Shown here: positions 44,432-52,496 of the stretch, in pieces | Position numbering within the stretch: position 1 is the first letter of the stretch | Layout: every line of letters starts with the position of its first letter | DNA from: JACMLD01 sp039919885 | GTDB taxonomy: Bacteria > Bacteroidota > Bacteroidia > Chitinophagales > Chitinophagaceae | NCBI GenBank assembly: GCA_039919885.1 | Contig: JBDSEV010000063.1 | Location: forward strand, 57,096 to 121,095 | Length of the DNA stretch: 64,000 bases | Direction of reading: 5' to 3' | Translations under genes and position numbers: made by a program | The notes under the pieces: model-generated | Database searches by the model: none | What the model was told of the DNA's origin: nothing | Seen by the model: only the letters and a program-made list of their open reading frames with translations

Positions 44432-45139
44432 ATGGCTGCTATTAAAGATGACAGGGGGTTTAACCAGATATTTGAGCAAAGTAAAGGCAACCTGGTGCGA
44501 CTGAAAAGAAGGGCAGCCTGGATGATAGGAGAAATGGAAGTGCAGGAGGGTAAGAAAATTCTTGAAATTGGCTGCGGTACCGGTTATGTTGCTTTTACCA
44601 TTGCCCGCCAAACCAATATGCAGGTGCTGGGTTCGGATCTGTGTATTCCATTTATTGAAGAAGCAAAATCACAATACAAGCTTCCGAACCTCTCCTTCGA
44701 AGTACTGGATTTTAATAACGCCGCTGACAGCATACATAACAAATTCGATTACCTGGTAGGTAATGGTATACTGCATCACCTGTATTATAACCTGGACGAG
44801 GTGTTGCGCACGTTTAGCAGCATACTTAATCCGGGGGGCAAAATAATATTTATGGAGCCCAATATTTACAACCCTTATGTTGCGGCTATTTTTAAGAATA
44901 AATATTTGCGAAAAAAAGCCAGCCTGGAGCCGGATGAGATGGCTTTTTCAAAACCATTTATTACAGAGAAATTAAAAAAGGCTCAGTTTGGGTCTATTAA
45001 AGTGAGCTACAAAGATTTTCTTCTTCCGGGTGTGCCAAAATGGATGATTGAACCATCCATTGCCATTGGAAGTTTTTTGGAAAAAACACCTTTGGATATT
45101 ATCAGCCAGTCAATACTAATTAGTGCGGTAAAAGGGTAG
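44432..45139 (+). CDS. SAM-dependent methyltransferase
   Basis: Second class I methyltransferase of the cluster, 235 residues. Motif I KILEIGCGTGYVAFTIA near residue 45, then LGSDLCIPFIEEA, FDYLVGNGILHHLYYNLDEVL (motif IV) and LNPGGKIIFMEPN. No membrane segment. It follows the previous gene by 13 bases, consistent with a single transcript. The two methyltransferases differ strongly, so they probably act on different positions. Confidence 0.86.
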   Translation: MAAIKDDRGFNQIFEQSKGNLVRLKRRAAWMIGEMEVQEGKKILEIGCGTGYVAFTIARQTNMQVLGSDLCIPFIEEAKSQYKLPNLSFEVLDFNNAADSIHNKFDYLVGNGILHHLYYNLDEVLRTFSSILNPGGKIIFMEPNIYNPYVAAIFKNKYLRKKASLEPDEMAFSKPFITEKLKKAQFGSIKVSYKDFLLPGVPKWMIEPSIAIGSFLEKTPLDIISQSILISAVKG

Positions 45140-45191
45140 GATGGTAGCGATTGCAACCGCTCGCGTATTTATTTTTTATTAAAAACCAGTC

Positions 45192-46754
45192 ATGTCTAAT
45201 TTCCAGGAAACTAATTTCAGGAAGCCATTTATACAGGTAGTGATTTTGGCCACGTTAGCATTGCTGGTACACGCTATTGTTCTCAAGTTTATATTTCCTG
45301 GCTATTACAGTCCCCTGTATCCACATCATTCAGATTTTTATATTGCTCCCGCAATGGCAAATTCTCCAGGTAGTTTTTTTCAGTATAAATACCTTGGTTA
45401 TTCGCGTCCATTGGGAATGTTTTTTTTAAAAATCATTGGGCACCTGGGTGTACATGGTACCATTTTGTTTACCATAATTAATGTGGCAGTTAATTGTTCG
45501 CTTACGGCACTGTTATTCCGCCACTTGCTCGGTACTTTATTTGGCTGGCCATTTATAGGGTTATTCTGCGTTTATTGCCTGGTGCTTTTTTGCCAACCCT
45601 ATTTTTACACTTTTTATACGCAGGATTTATTTGCACACCTGTCTTACCTTTTTTTATTGTTGGGTAGCATCCTGTTTTACAAATTTCGTGATCGTAATTC
45701 CGTCGCTGCATGTGCCGCATTGCTTACCTGCGCGGTTTGTGCCTTTTTGTGTAAAGAAACGTATGCATTATCAGCGTTGTTTATTGCGTTTGGGTGGCTG
45801 TTATATTATTGGCGGCGTTCGTTGAGAAAAGCTATTTATCCGCTGGCAATCATCACTACAACATTGGTTGCAGTACTGGTTTTCAATATACTTATTAAAT
45901 CTGTTTTTATCAATTTAAAAAATACGCTGGCAACAAATCCCTATTATATAAAAACTACGATACCCTCCATATACAATGAAATGGCCCGGTATGCGGGAGA
46001 GGGTTTGAATGTTGCCAGTTGGTTGTTTATTGCCACCAGCGTTTTTGCAGGCTTTTTATTTGTAAAGTACAATAACCGCAGCGCTGGCTATTTATTGGCC
46101 GGGTGCATCATAGCCGCATTCTTATCGTGGATCCCCAACGCATTAATTCCCAATCACCATCACGGGGGGTATTCATTTAACGGGGCTTACCTCTTGTATT
46201 TGCCTGTATTTTCTATTCCGTTAATTGTGCAGCTGCGTACAGTGTACCTGATACCAGGTTATGCCTTGCTTGCTTTTTGCCTGGTTAGTCCATTCTTAAA
46301 TGCAAAAGAATACGCCAAACAGTGGTGGATCCTGGAACAGGAGTCCAACCAGCGAAATTTATTATATTCGCTTGCCCGGTTAATGAGGGAATTACAACCT
46401 GCCGGTGATGCACAAGCTATTTTGATTACGGGCTTAACCATGCCATTTTATCCATTCCATCATCCCAATTCCCTTAAAAGTTATGCCAATTCAAAATATG
46501 CCGTATATGATGTTGTAAATTATTCAATAACGGTTCCGGGGCAAAGGGACGATGGGGTTAAGTTCGTAAGGCCATTGGATGTGAAGGTAGGGGACTATGC
46601 AGCTGTCTGGATGTTTGCAGCAAATGGTTCAATATTAAAAAACTTAGCCATGTCGCCATCGTTACAAGACTCGATAACAAAATATAATTTACGGGAGCTG
46701 GTGCTGTATCCGGACAGTATAAAAAACGAAAAATTATCGTTTTTCTTAAAATAA
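45192..46754 (+). CDS. multi-pass membrane protein, probable GT-C type
   Basis: 520-residue integral membrane protein with about 10-12 helices and a C-terminal soluble domain (residues about 380-520). Between helices 1 and 2 is an acidic loop HHSDFYIAPAMANSPGSFF, in the position where GT-C glycosyltransferases carry a catalytic aspartate. No known family identified by eye. Location right after methyltransferases and a GT2 suggests it adds or transfers a sugar from a lipid carrier. It precedes a second protein of the same architecture by 35 bases. Confidence 0.7.
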   Translation: MSNFQETNFRKPFIQVVILATLALLVHAIVLKFIFPGYYSPLYPHHSDFYIAPAMANSPGSFFQYKYLGYSRPLGMFFLKIIGHLGVHGTILFTIINVAVNCSLTALLFRHLLGTLFGWPFIGLFCVYCLVLFCQPYFYTFYTQDLFAHLSYLFLLLGSILFYKFRDRNSVAACAALLTCAVCAFLCKETYALSALFIAFGWLLYYWRRSLRKAIYPLAIITTTLVAVLVFNILIKSVFINLKNTLATNPYYIKTTIPSIYNEMARYAGEGLNVASWLFIATSVFAGFLFVKYNNRSAGYLLAGCIIAAFLSWIPNALIPNHHHGGYSFNGAYLLYLPVFSIPLIVQLRTVYLIPGYALLAFCLVSPFLNAKEYAKQWWILEQESNQRNLLYSLARLMRELQPAGDAQAILITGLTMPFYPFHHPNSLKSYANSKYAVYDVVNYSITVPGQRDDGVKFVRPLDVKVGDYAAVWMFAANGSILKNLAMSPSLQDSITKYNLRELVLYPDSIKNEKLSFFLK

Positions 46755-46789
46755 GCGTCTTACAAAGGTCTGGCCTTAAATAAATTTTC

Positions 46790-48796
46790 ATGAGTTTAGT
46801 AAATAAGCCCGCTAACTATGCCCTGCTTTTATTTGTAGTAGCCATACCGGTTCTCATCTATCTTTATTTCCTTCAATGGAAAACCGGCACTATTTACGGC
46901 GATGATTTATATATTTTCAGAAGTCATGAAGCGTTGAATGGTCTTGCAGCGCAAATCAGTATACCCGTATCCTTTGGAAAATACCGGCCTGTGCACGGCA
47001 TCAGCATGCACTTCCTGATCGCGGTGTTCCAAAAAAATATAAACGCTTATTATATTTTCAACGTCGCCATTCAGACAATTAACACTTTATTGTTTGCTGC
47101 AACAGCATACTTGTTTGTAGGGTCACGCTTCATTGCCCTTTTATCAGGCCTGCTCATCGGGTTGTCAAGGTTTTCATTTTTTAACATGGTTCAGTTATTA
47201 AATGGGGGTGCTTTAGAGGGACTAGCAATGACATTTTTTCTCGCTGCTTTGTTGTTTTTACTGCGGGCAATCAAAAACGATGCTTATCCGCCGGCTAAAA
47301 AAGACCGGGCTATTTGCTGGAGTATTTTATTTGCCAATGCAAGTATGTACACGCATGAGCGATACATTGTGCTTTTGCCATTTATCGCGCTGCTGATTTT
47401 TTTATATCCAGGTTTAAAGCTACTCAGGCAGAAGCAGAAGCTAAAATTGGTTTTTTTTGCCCTGGCCTCCATAGCAATGAATGTAATACTTAAAAAAGCG
47501 ATTTTCAGTATGCCTTTTTTCATGGGCACCGCCGGCACCAGCATGCAATTCTCTTTTTCTTCGGCCATTGCTTTTTTTACGGAAGCGGTTGCCTCCATAT
47601 TGCAGTGGAATACTGGTCCGCAGCACCTGGTGGGCATTGATTTTATTTCCCTGCCATTTTTATCTAAATTACCCGTACTCATTTTTATGGCCGGATTGCT
47701 GATTGTACTGGTTGCTTATATAAAAAGTGTACGACAACAATTTGTAACAGGGAAAAGAGAAATACGCAACCATTTTTGGATTTTCCTTTCCCTGGCGGTT
47801 CTGTTTGGTTTGTTTTTAACTCCGGCAGTTGTAACTATCCGGCTGGAACAACGATGGTTGCAGGCGTCTTACAGTATATTCATTTTAATGTTTCTCATTG
47901 CATTCACGGAAATACCATTTCGTAACAGGCAAACTAAAATGGCTGCACTGTCAGCATGGGTGGTATTGCTGTTCTGCGTAGATGGCAACTACCTGAAGCT
48001 GGGCGCCAATAATAGCTACCTGGTGCATGCAGAAAAAACAGCGCATCGCTTCGAACAGGCTATCCGTGATGGAACCATCCGGGCAGGAACAAATAAAATA
48101 TATTTCTGGGAGAAGCAGCGCGACCCAAATACGGAATCATCTATTAACTGGGAACTCGGCAACGGGTATTTTTTCAAATTTTACCAGGGTCGTAATAAAA
48201 AAATCCTTTTTGTAGATGCTGATTTTCAAAACAGCCATCCTCACGCAGACAGTGCCATCACAAATTTAAACATGCAGACAGCGCAGGTAATTTACCTTGA
48301 CACCGCGCTGACCGATATCACCGAAGACTACCTGCAGGATTCTTTGCGGTCATTTAGCACCAGAATGGATAATGCAGCCCTGAGTGGAAAAAACAAGTAT
48401 TTCAAGCGCCAATTATCAATTACCGCCGATAAGCTCGATCAATTTTCCGCCACTGGGTTTTATGAAAATGAAAGTGGTATGCGTTGGACCAATGGCAATG
48501 CCAGCATCAGCTTTGAGGGCAGCCAGCTGGTTAAAGATACCCTCCGTATTGAACTGGATACTTTTATGCCCGAAGTTTGCAGAAATGTGCACCTCCGCCT
48601 GGCAGTTACCGGTGTAGATAAAAAAATTTATGAGCCACTTGCATCAACGAGGAAAGGCGATCTGTTTACCTTCCTATTTTACTTCGCAAAGCCGGTGCAA
48701 GTTCGGCAGATAACAATAAAGTCAGAAAAAATTTCGGGCAATCCGAATGACCAGCGCGTACTATCTTTTCCTTTTAAAGGAGTGGTTGTAAAATAG
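46790..48796 (+). CDS. large multi-pass membrane protein, probable GT-C type
   Basis: 668-residue protein with about 11-12 membrane helices in residues 8-400 and a large C-terminal soluble region (about 405-668) with beta-rich composition. The first outward loop contains YGDDLYIFRSHEALNGL, matching the acidic D-D region of GT-C enzymes. No catalytic assignment can be made. It ends the plus-strand glycan cluster; the neighbouring gene on the other strand converges after 32 bases. Confidence 0.7.
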   Translation: MSLVNKPANYALLLFVVAIPVLIYLYFLQWKTGTIYGDDLYIFRSHEALNGLAAQISIPVSFGKYRPVHGISMHFLIAVFQKNINAYYIFNVAIQTINTLLFAATAYLFVGSRFIALLSGLLIGLSRFSFFNMVQLLNGGALEGLAMTFFLAALLFLLRAIKNDAYPPAKKDRAICWSILFANASMYTHERYIVLLPFIALLIFLYPGLKLLRQKQKLKLVFFALASIAMNVILKKAIFSMPFFMGTAGTSMQFSFSSAIAFFTEAVASILQWNTGPQHLVGIDFISLPFLSKLPVLIFMAGLLIVLVAYIKSVRQQFVTGKREIRNHFWIFLSLAVLFGLFLTPAVVTIRLEQRWLQASYSIFILMFLIAFTEIPFRNRQTKMAALSAWVVLLFCVDGNYLKLGANNSYLVHAEKTAHRFEQAIRDGTIRAGTNKIYFWEKQRDPNTESSINWELGNGYFFKFYQGRNKKILFVDADFQNSHPHADSAITNLNMQTAQVIYLDTALTDITEDYLQDSLRSFSTRMDNAALSGKNKYFKRQLSITADKLDQFSATGFYENESGMRWTNGNASISFEGSQLVKDTLRIELDTFMPEVCRNVHLRLAVTGVDKKIYEPLASTRKGDLFTFLFYFAKPVQVRQITIKSEKISGNPNDQRVLSFPFKGVVVK

Positions 48797-48828
48797 TAAT
48801 TTTCAGCACAGTGCAGCTTCTGGCGCAC

Positions 48829-49410
48829 TTACACATTTTCTTTATCAATCCATTTGGTAACGGCCGGCGCTTTGTATTGCATCATCTGGTCCAGTAAATC
48901 CGTCACATCGGAACTCACCAGCAGCATACGGCGGTTGACTTCTTTCAAAAAACCTTTATCTACCATGGTCTGCAAAAATTGAATCAGCTCATCGTAGAAG
49001 CCATCCACATTTAAAATAGCCACTGGTTTTTTATGTAAGCCCAGTTGTGCCCATGTCAGCATTTCAAAAAACTCTTCCATGGTACCAAATCCGCCCGGCA
49101 ATGCAATAACGCCGTCCGACAATTCGTCCATTTTGTGTTTTCTTTCATGCATGGTTTCTACCAGTATAAGTTCTGTGAGGTGCTGGTGCGCAATTTCTTT
49201 GGTTTTTAAGAACCGTGGCAGTACGCCAAATACTTTACCGCCTGCTTTCAATACTGCGTCTGCTACTACACCCATCAGTCCAACATTGGCACCGCCATAG
49301 ACCAAATCTATCCCGCGTTCCGCAAGGGCTTTCCCCAGTAGTGCCGATTGCTGTTCATAAATAGGAGAGGTACCAAAACTAGACCCGCAAAACACCGTTA
49401 ACCTTTTCAT
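48829..49410 (-). CDS. LOG-family protein (cytokinin-activating phosphoribohydrolase type)
   Basis: 193-residue Rossmann-like protein, 'lonely guy' family (TIGR00730 type). The diagnostic PGGFGTMEEFFEMLTWAQLG motif lies near residue 107, with conserved Arg in HERKHKM just before it. Known members hydrolyse nucleoside 5'-monophosphates such as AMP or cytokinin precursors to base plus ribose 5-phosphate. The N-terminal LTVFCGSSFGTSPIYEQ fits the family. A promoter box ends 4 bases before the ATG. Confidence 0.93.
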   Translation of the reverse strand: MKRLTVFCGSSFGTSPIYEQQSALLGKALAERGIDLVYGGANVGLMGVVADAVLKAGGKVFGVLPRFLKTKEIAHQHLTELILVETMHERKHKMDELSDGVIALPGGFGTMEEFFEMLTWAQLGLHKKPVAILNVDGFYDELIQFLQTMVDKGFLKEVNRRMLLVSSDVTDLLDQMMQYKAPAVTKWIDKENV

Positions 49411-49414
49411 GTTT

Positions 49415-49422
49415 CAAAAATA
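49415..49422 (-). promoter_or_regulatory. -7 promoter box of the LOG gene
   Basis: TATTTTTG on the minus strand matches TAnnTTTG; only 4 bases lie between it and the ATG at 49410, suggesting a leaderless transcript. Confidence 0.55.
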
Positions 49423-49603
49423 CCCAATTTTAGTTGATGCGGATTTTGCTAAACGCCGGTAGCTTGTAAGTGAGGAGTGTTGTCACCACTCGAAGTCAGT
49501 GCCGCGACGGATAATAATGATGGAACTGTTACAATTTTGGAAATGCCGTTGCTATATAAATCTGCGCGGCAAAAAGGCCTGGAGGAACTTGCCGTAGTCT
49601 TAG

Positions 49604-49675
49604 TGGTCTCACCAAGAATCGAACTTGGATCTAGAGTTTAGGAAACTCCTATTCTATCCATTGAACTATGAGACC
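49604..49675 (-). tRNA. tRNA-Arg (anticodon CCT)
   Basis: 72 bases on the minus strand fold as a tRNA: acceptor GGTCTCA with TGAGACC, anticodon stem GGAGT / ACTCT around the loop TTCCTAA (anticodon CCT, reads AGG), T arm CCAAG-TTCGATT-CTTGG. Discriminator base is A; the CCA end is not encoded (next bases read CTA), as usual in Bacteroidota. Confidence 0.95.
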
Positions 49676-49864
49676 GAAAAAAGAGGAAATGCAAACGTGG
49701 ACGTGAAAATATCGACGTTCGCGACATTCAATATAAAAAGATCTAAGCAGGCAGAAATTTTCAACTTTTTACCTTCCGCCGAATTTGACATTATTTGCTG
49801 CCGGGCGGCAAAAATAAGCGATTCCGGCTGAATAGCATACGCTTAATTGCACTGGTTTAATACT

Positions 49865-49873
49865 TACCTTCCG
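49865..49873 (+). promoter_or_regulatory. -7-like box TACCTTCCG before the exported VOC gene
   Basis: Same 9-base sequence as at 18066, 21 bases before the ATG at 49895. Weak match to TAnnTTTG. Confidence 0.35.
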
Positions 49874-49894
49874 CCTCCTAAAATAGGCTGTATC

Positions 49895-50356
49895 ATGAAA
49901 AAATTGCTTCCTTATTGCATTGGGTTACTCCTGCTGACCGCTTGTTGTATAAACACCACAAAAGCCCAGTCTTCCGGTGCCCGGCTCAACCATGTTGCCC
50001 AGTACGTGCTGGACCTGAAAGTAAGTACCGACTTTTACCAGAAAGTGGTTGGCCTGGATACCATCCCCGAACCATTTCATGACGGCCGGCACACCTGGTT
50101 TCTAATTGGCCCAAAAAGCCACCTGCACATCATATCCGGCGTAAAAACGCCCCTTCCAAAAGAAAAAAATACCCACCTCTGCTTTACCGTTGCTTCCGTT
50201 GAAGACTTTATTCCGCGACTCACTAAAAACAATATTGCTTATGAAAGCTGGACAGGGGAGAAAATGACCTTTACCAAACGGGTAGACGGGGTGAAACAGA
50301 TTTATTTCCAGGATCCCGATGGTTACTGGATTGAAATAAACGATGCACGGGATTAG
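49895..50356 (+). CDS. exported VOC-fold protein
   Basis: Glyoxalase-fold protein of 153 residues with an N-terminal signal (MKKLLPYCIGLLLLTACC...KAQ). Either signal peptidase I cleavage after KAQ (residue 25) or a lipoprotein site at the Cys17-18 pair (LLTAC) is possible. The VOC domain covers residues about 30-150: HVAQYVLDLKVSTDFYQKVVGL, candidate metal ligands His33 and others, and the terminal IYFQDPDGYWIEINDA with a Glu ligand. A VOC protein carried across the inner membrane is unusual. A longer frame from 49847 adds residues with no signal logic. Confidence 0.8.
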   Translation: MKKLLPYCIGLLLLTACCINTTKAQSSGARLNHVAQYVLDLKVSTDFYQKVVGLDTIPEPFHDGRHTWFLIGPKSHLHIISGVKTPLPKEKNTHLCFTVASVEDFIPRLTKNNIAYESWTGEKMTFTKRVDGVKQIYFQDPDGYWIEINDARD

Positions 50357-50466
50357 TGACTGCTGCTGGTGACTCTTGCAACCGGCGGGGCACCAGTGTT
50401 GCCTGTACAAAGCGCTGCCCCGCCCCATTTTCCGCAATGGCGGCTGCAGACTCACAATGAAAGACT

Positions 50467-50474
50467 TATCTTTG
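50467..50474 (+). promoter_or_regulatory. -7 promoter box of the TPR/membrane gene
   Basis: TATCTTTG matches TAnnTTTG; 26 bases before the ATG at 50501. Confidence 0.55.
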
Positions 50475-50500
50475 CCCTCCTTTTTTAACAGGCTAATATT

Positions 50501-51154
50501 ATGAAGTTTTATAACATTCTTATCCGGTTCCGGCTTTATATAGGTATTGCTTTAATTGTTATTGGTTTGGTGGTGAACTTCTGGGGTAACAGCTTTTGGG
50601 CTGCTTTTCCGCTGTATTTGATCGCTATCGTCCTCATCTTTGGCCATTTCTTTTTTGGGCCGTTGCGCCTCATCCAGGAATACATGGAAAACGGAGATAT
50701 GGAAGGCGCCGAAAAAGTATTGGGCGCCATCAAATTTCCGGGCCTTATGTACAAACCTATCCGTTCAGTTTATTATACCCTCAAAGGCAACATCGCCATG
50801 ATGAAACAGGATTTTGACGGGGCAGAGAAAAATATGCAGAAAGGCCTTGACCTGGGCATGCCGATGAAAGAAGCGGAAGGCGCCAGCCTGCTGCAAATGG
50901 GAATGTTGTCTATGCAGAAAAATGATATCCGGAAAGCCGAAGGATATATCCGATCTGCCATCAGAAAAGGATTGCCCGATAAAGAAAATGAAGCCGCTGC
51001 TTATTTACAGTTGTGCAGCATCATGATGACCAAAAGGGAATTTCGCGCTGCAAAAGAATATTTCAGGAAGGCAAAGGGGTTGAAACCCACCACGCCACAG
51101 ATTGTTGACCAGATAAAACAAGTTGAAAAATATATCAGCCGCATTCCCGGCTAA
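50501..51154 (+). CDS. membrane protein with tetratricopeptide repeats
   Basis: 217-residue protein with two N-terminal membrane helices (residues about 12-30 and 35-55) and three to four TPR units (about 65-205), visible as YYTLKGNIAMMKQDFDGAEKNMQKGL, ASLLQMGMLSMQKNDIRKAEGYI and AYLQLCSIMMTKREFRAAKEYF (each piece is one helix pair). The TPR part is probably cytoplasmic. Function unknown; the pattern is common in Bacteroidota. Followed by a strong terminator 44 bases after the stop. Confidence 0.83.
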   Translation: MKFYNILIRFRLYIGIALIVIGLVVNFWGNSFWAAFPLYLIAIVLIFGHFFFGPLRLIQEYMENGDMEGAEKVLGAIKFPGLMYKPIRSVYYTLKGNIAMMKQDFDGAEKNMQKGLDLGMPMKEAEGASLLQMGMLSMQKNDIRKAEGYIRSAIRKGLPDKENEAAAYLQLCSIMMTKREFRAAKEYFRKAKGLKPTTPQIVDQIKQVEKYISRIPG

Positions 51155-51198
51155 AAAAATGTTGCCTATTGGGTAGTAGCGAATAGCAGGGAAACCGG

Positions 51199-51236
51199 AA
51201 AATGAATTTCTTTTATGAAGAAATTCATTTTTTTTT
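51199..51236 (+). terminator. rho-independent terminator
   Basis: Perfect 14-base stem AAAATGAATTTCTT / AAGAAATTCATTTT (51199-51212 and 51218-51231), 5-base loop TTATG, followed by T5. A/T-rich but long; ends the TPR gene. Confidence 0.8.
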
Positions 51237-51362
51237 GAGCCAGGCAGTAGCGCGCTATTAAGCTCCTGTTGCGTCGCACACTTGTACAATATATTTTTAT
51301 TGAGCATAAGGCGCGGCAAGAAAATCTTTTATAAAGCTTAATCGGCGCTGGTACTCCGCCCT

Positions 51363-51860
51363 TTAATCGCTGAAAGCCAATAGCTGGCTTTCTCCCTTCC
51401 ATTTTCCAAATACGCTTTCTGTTTGCTGGTAGCGGAAAGTAAAAATCTTCCGGAGCTGGCTGCGCACCATTAATGCATTGGCCGCATCGCCCAAAAACCA
51501 AAACGGAATTTTATAGTGCACGATATCGGTCATTTCCACGCCACCTTCAATTGATTTGAAATGATGCTGGTGATGCCACATGCTGTAAGGACCGTACCGC
51601 TGCTCATCAATAAAATAAACGCTGTCTTTTACATGGGTGATTTCGGTCATCCAGTACAATGGGATGCCCAATAACGGGCTTACGGTATATTCAATAATTT
51701 GCCCGGCATACATCTTATTGCCATGGTGCTTTGATATAACGTTAAAGCGCAGGTGCGCAGGCGTAATGCTTTTAAGATTGTTGGGGTCACTAAAAAATGC
51801 CCAAACATCCGCAAGGCTGCCTGGTATTTTTTGAATTGTTTTGAGGGAATACACCGCCAT
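51363..51860 (-). CDS. SRPBCC family ligand-binding protein
   Basis: 165-residue SRPBCC/START-like protein (polyketide cyclase / CoxG-like type): LKTIQKIPGSLADVWAFFSDPNNLKSITP at its start in pieces QKIPGSLADVWAFFSDPNNL, the ITHVKDSVYFIDEQRYGPYSMWHHQHHF stretch with many aromatic and His residues, and a C-terminal helix. Ligand unknown. It is oriented opposite to the TPR gene and convergent with it. Confidence 0.85.
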   Translation of the reverse strand: MAVYSLKTIQKIPGSLADVWAFFSDPNNLKSITPAHLRFNVISKHHGNKMYAGQIIEYTVSPLLGIPLYWMTEITHVKDSVYFIDEQRYGPYSMWHHQHHFKSIEGGVEMTDIVHYKIPFWFLGDAANALMVRSQLRKIFTFRYQQTESVFGKWKGESQLLAFSD

Positions 51861-51957
51861 AATGTTCCAGCTTTGGATATCATAAACGGTCCTGCTGGGT
51901 AAAGGTTCAAATTTATTTAGCGCGGCAACCGGTACTTATTCCAGTATCTATTTATAA

Positions 51958-52356
51958 CTAGGCCTCCACCGTGATGCCCATGGAACTTTCCAGTACACGC
52001 GTAATGGTATTTTTTAAACGCGGAAGCGTAAAAATGGTTTTCTCAATATATTCTACCACACCCAGCTTTAATATGGAAGAGGTTACAGCAATCTCCAGGT
52101 TGCTTGAAAAAAATATAACGGGTGAAGCAAAAGTGAGTTTTTTCAATTCCTTCAGCACGTCGTACCCATTGATACAGCCATCCAGGTTGTAATCCAGTAT
52201 AATGAGATCAGGGCAACCATCCAGTTCCGCCAGGAAGTTTTCTCCGGTACTAAACACGTGAATGTCCTGGCTGATATTTTCCAGTTGCTTTAAAACCAAT
52301 GTCTGGTAAACGGGATTGTCTTCTACTAGAAAAATTCTCGGCTGTACTTTTTGCAT
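51958..52356 (-). CDS. stand-alone response-regulator receiver protein
   Basis: 132-residue single receiver domain without an output domain: acidic pair in IFLVEDN, phosphoacceptor Asp in LIILDYNLDG near residue 55, then the conserved Thr/Ser in FFSSN near 83 and a Lys in EYIEKTI near 104. It follows the hybrid histidine kinase by 140 bases on the same strand, so it may be a phosphate relay partner for that kinase's Hpt domain. An upstream in-frame start at 52533 would overlap the kinase gene; the ATG at 52356 places the receiver right at the N-terminus. Function by relay is inferred. Confidence 0.82.
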   Translation of the reverse strand: MQKVQPRIFLVEDNPVYQTLVLKQLENISQDIHVFSTGENFLAELDGCPDLIILDYNLDGCINGYDVLKELKKLTFASPVIFFSSNLEIAVTSSILKLGVVEYIEKTIFTLPRLKNTITRVLESSMGITVEA

Positions 52357-52496
52357 ATTATCGGCTTGTGCTGTACAGTTATTCAACAATACTGCCAAAC
52401 GAGTTTTAACAACAACGAGTTGGTTATCAACAAAAAATAGTGTTTCTACCATCGGCATCATTCCCAGGGCCGGAAAGGCGTGCCGTTGTGGGAGCT

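Noticed and set aside
49625..49831. 68-residue plus-strand frame
   Set aside because: It runs across the tRNA-Arg gene and has no protein-like features.
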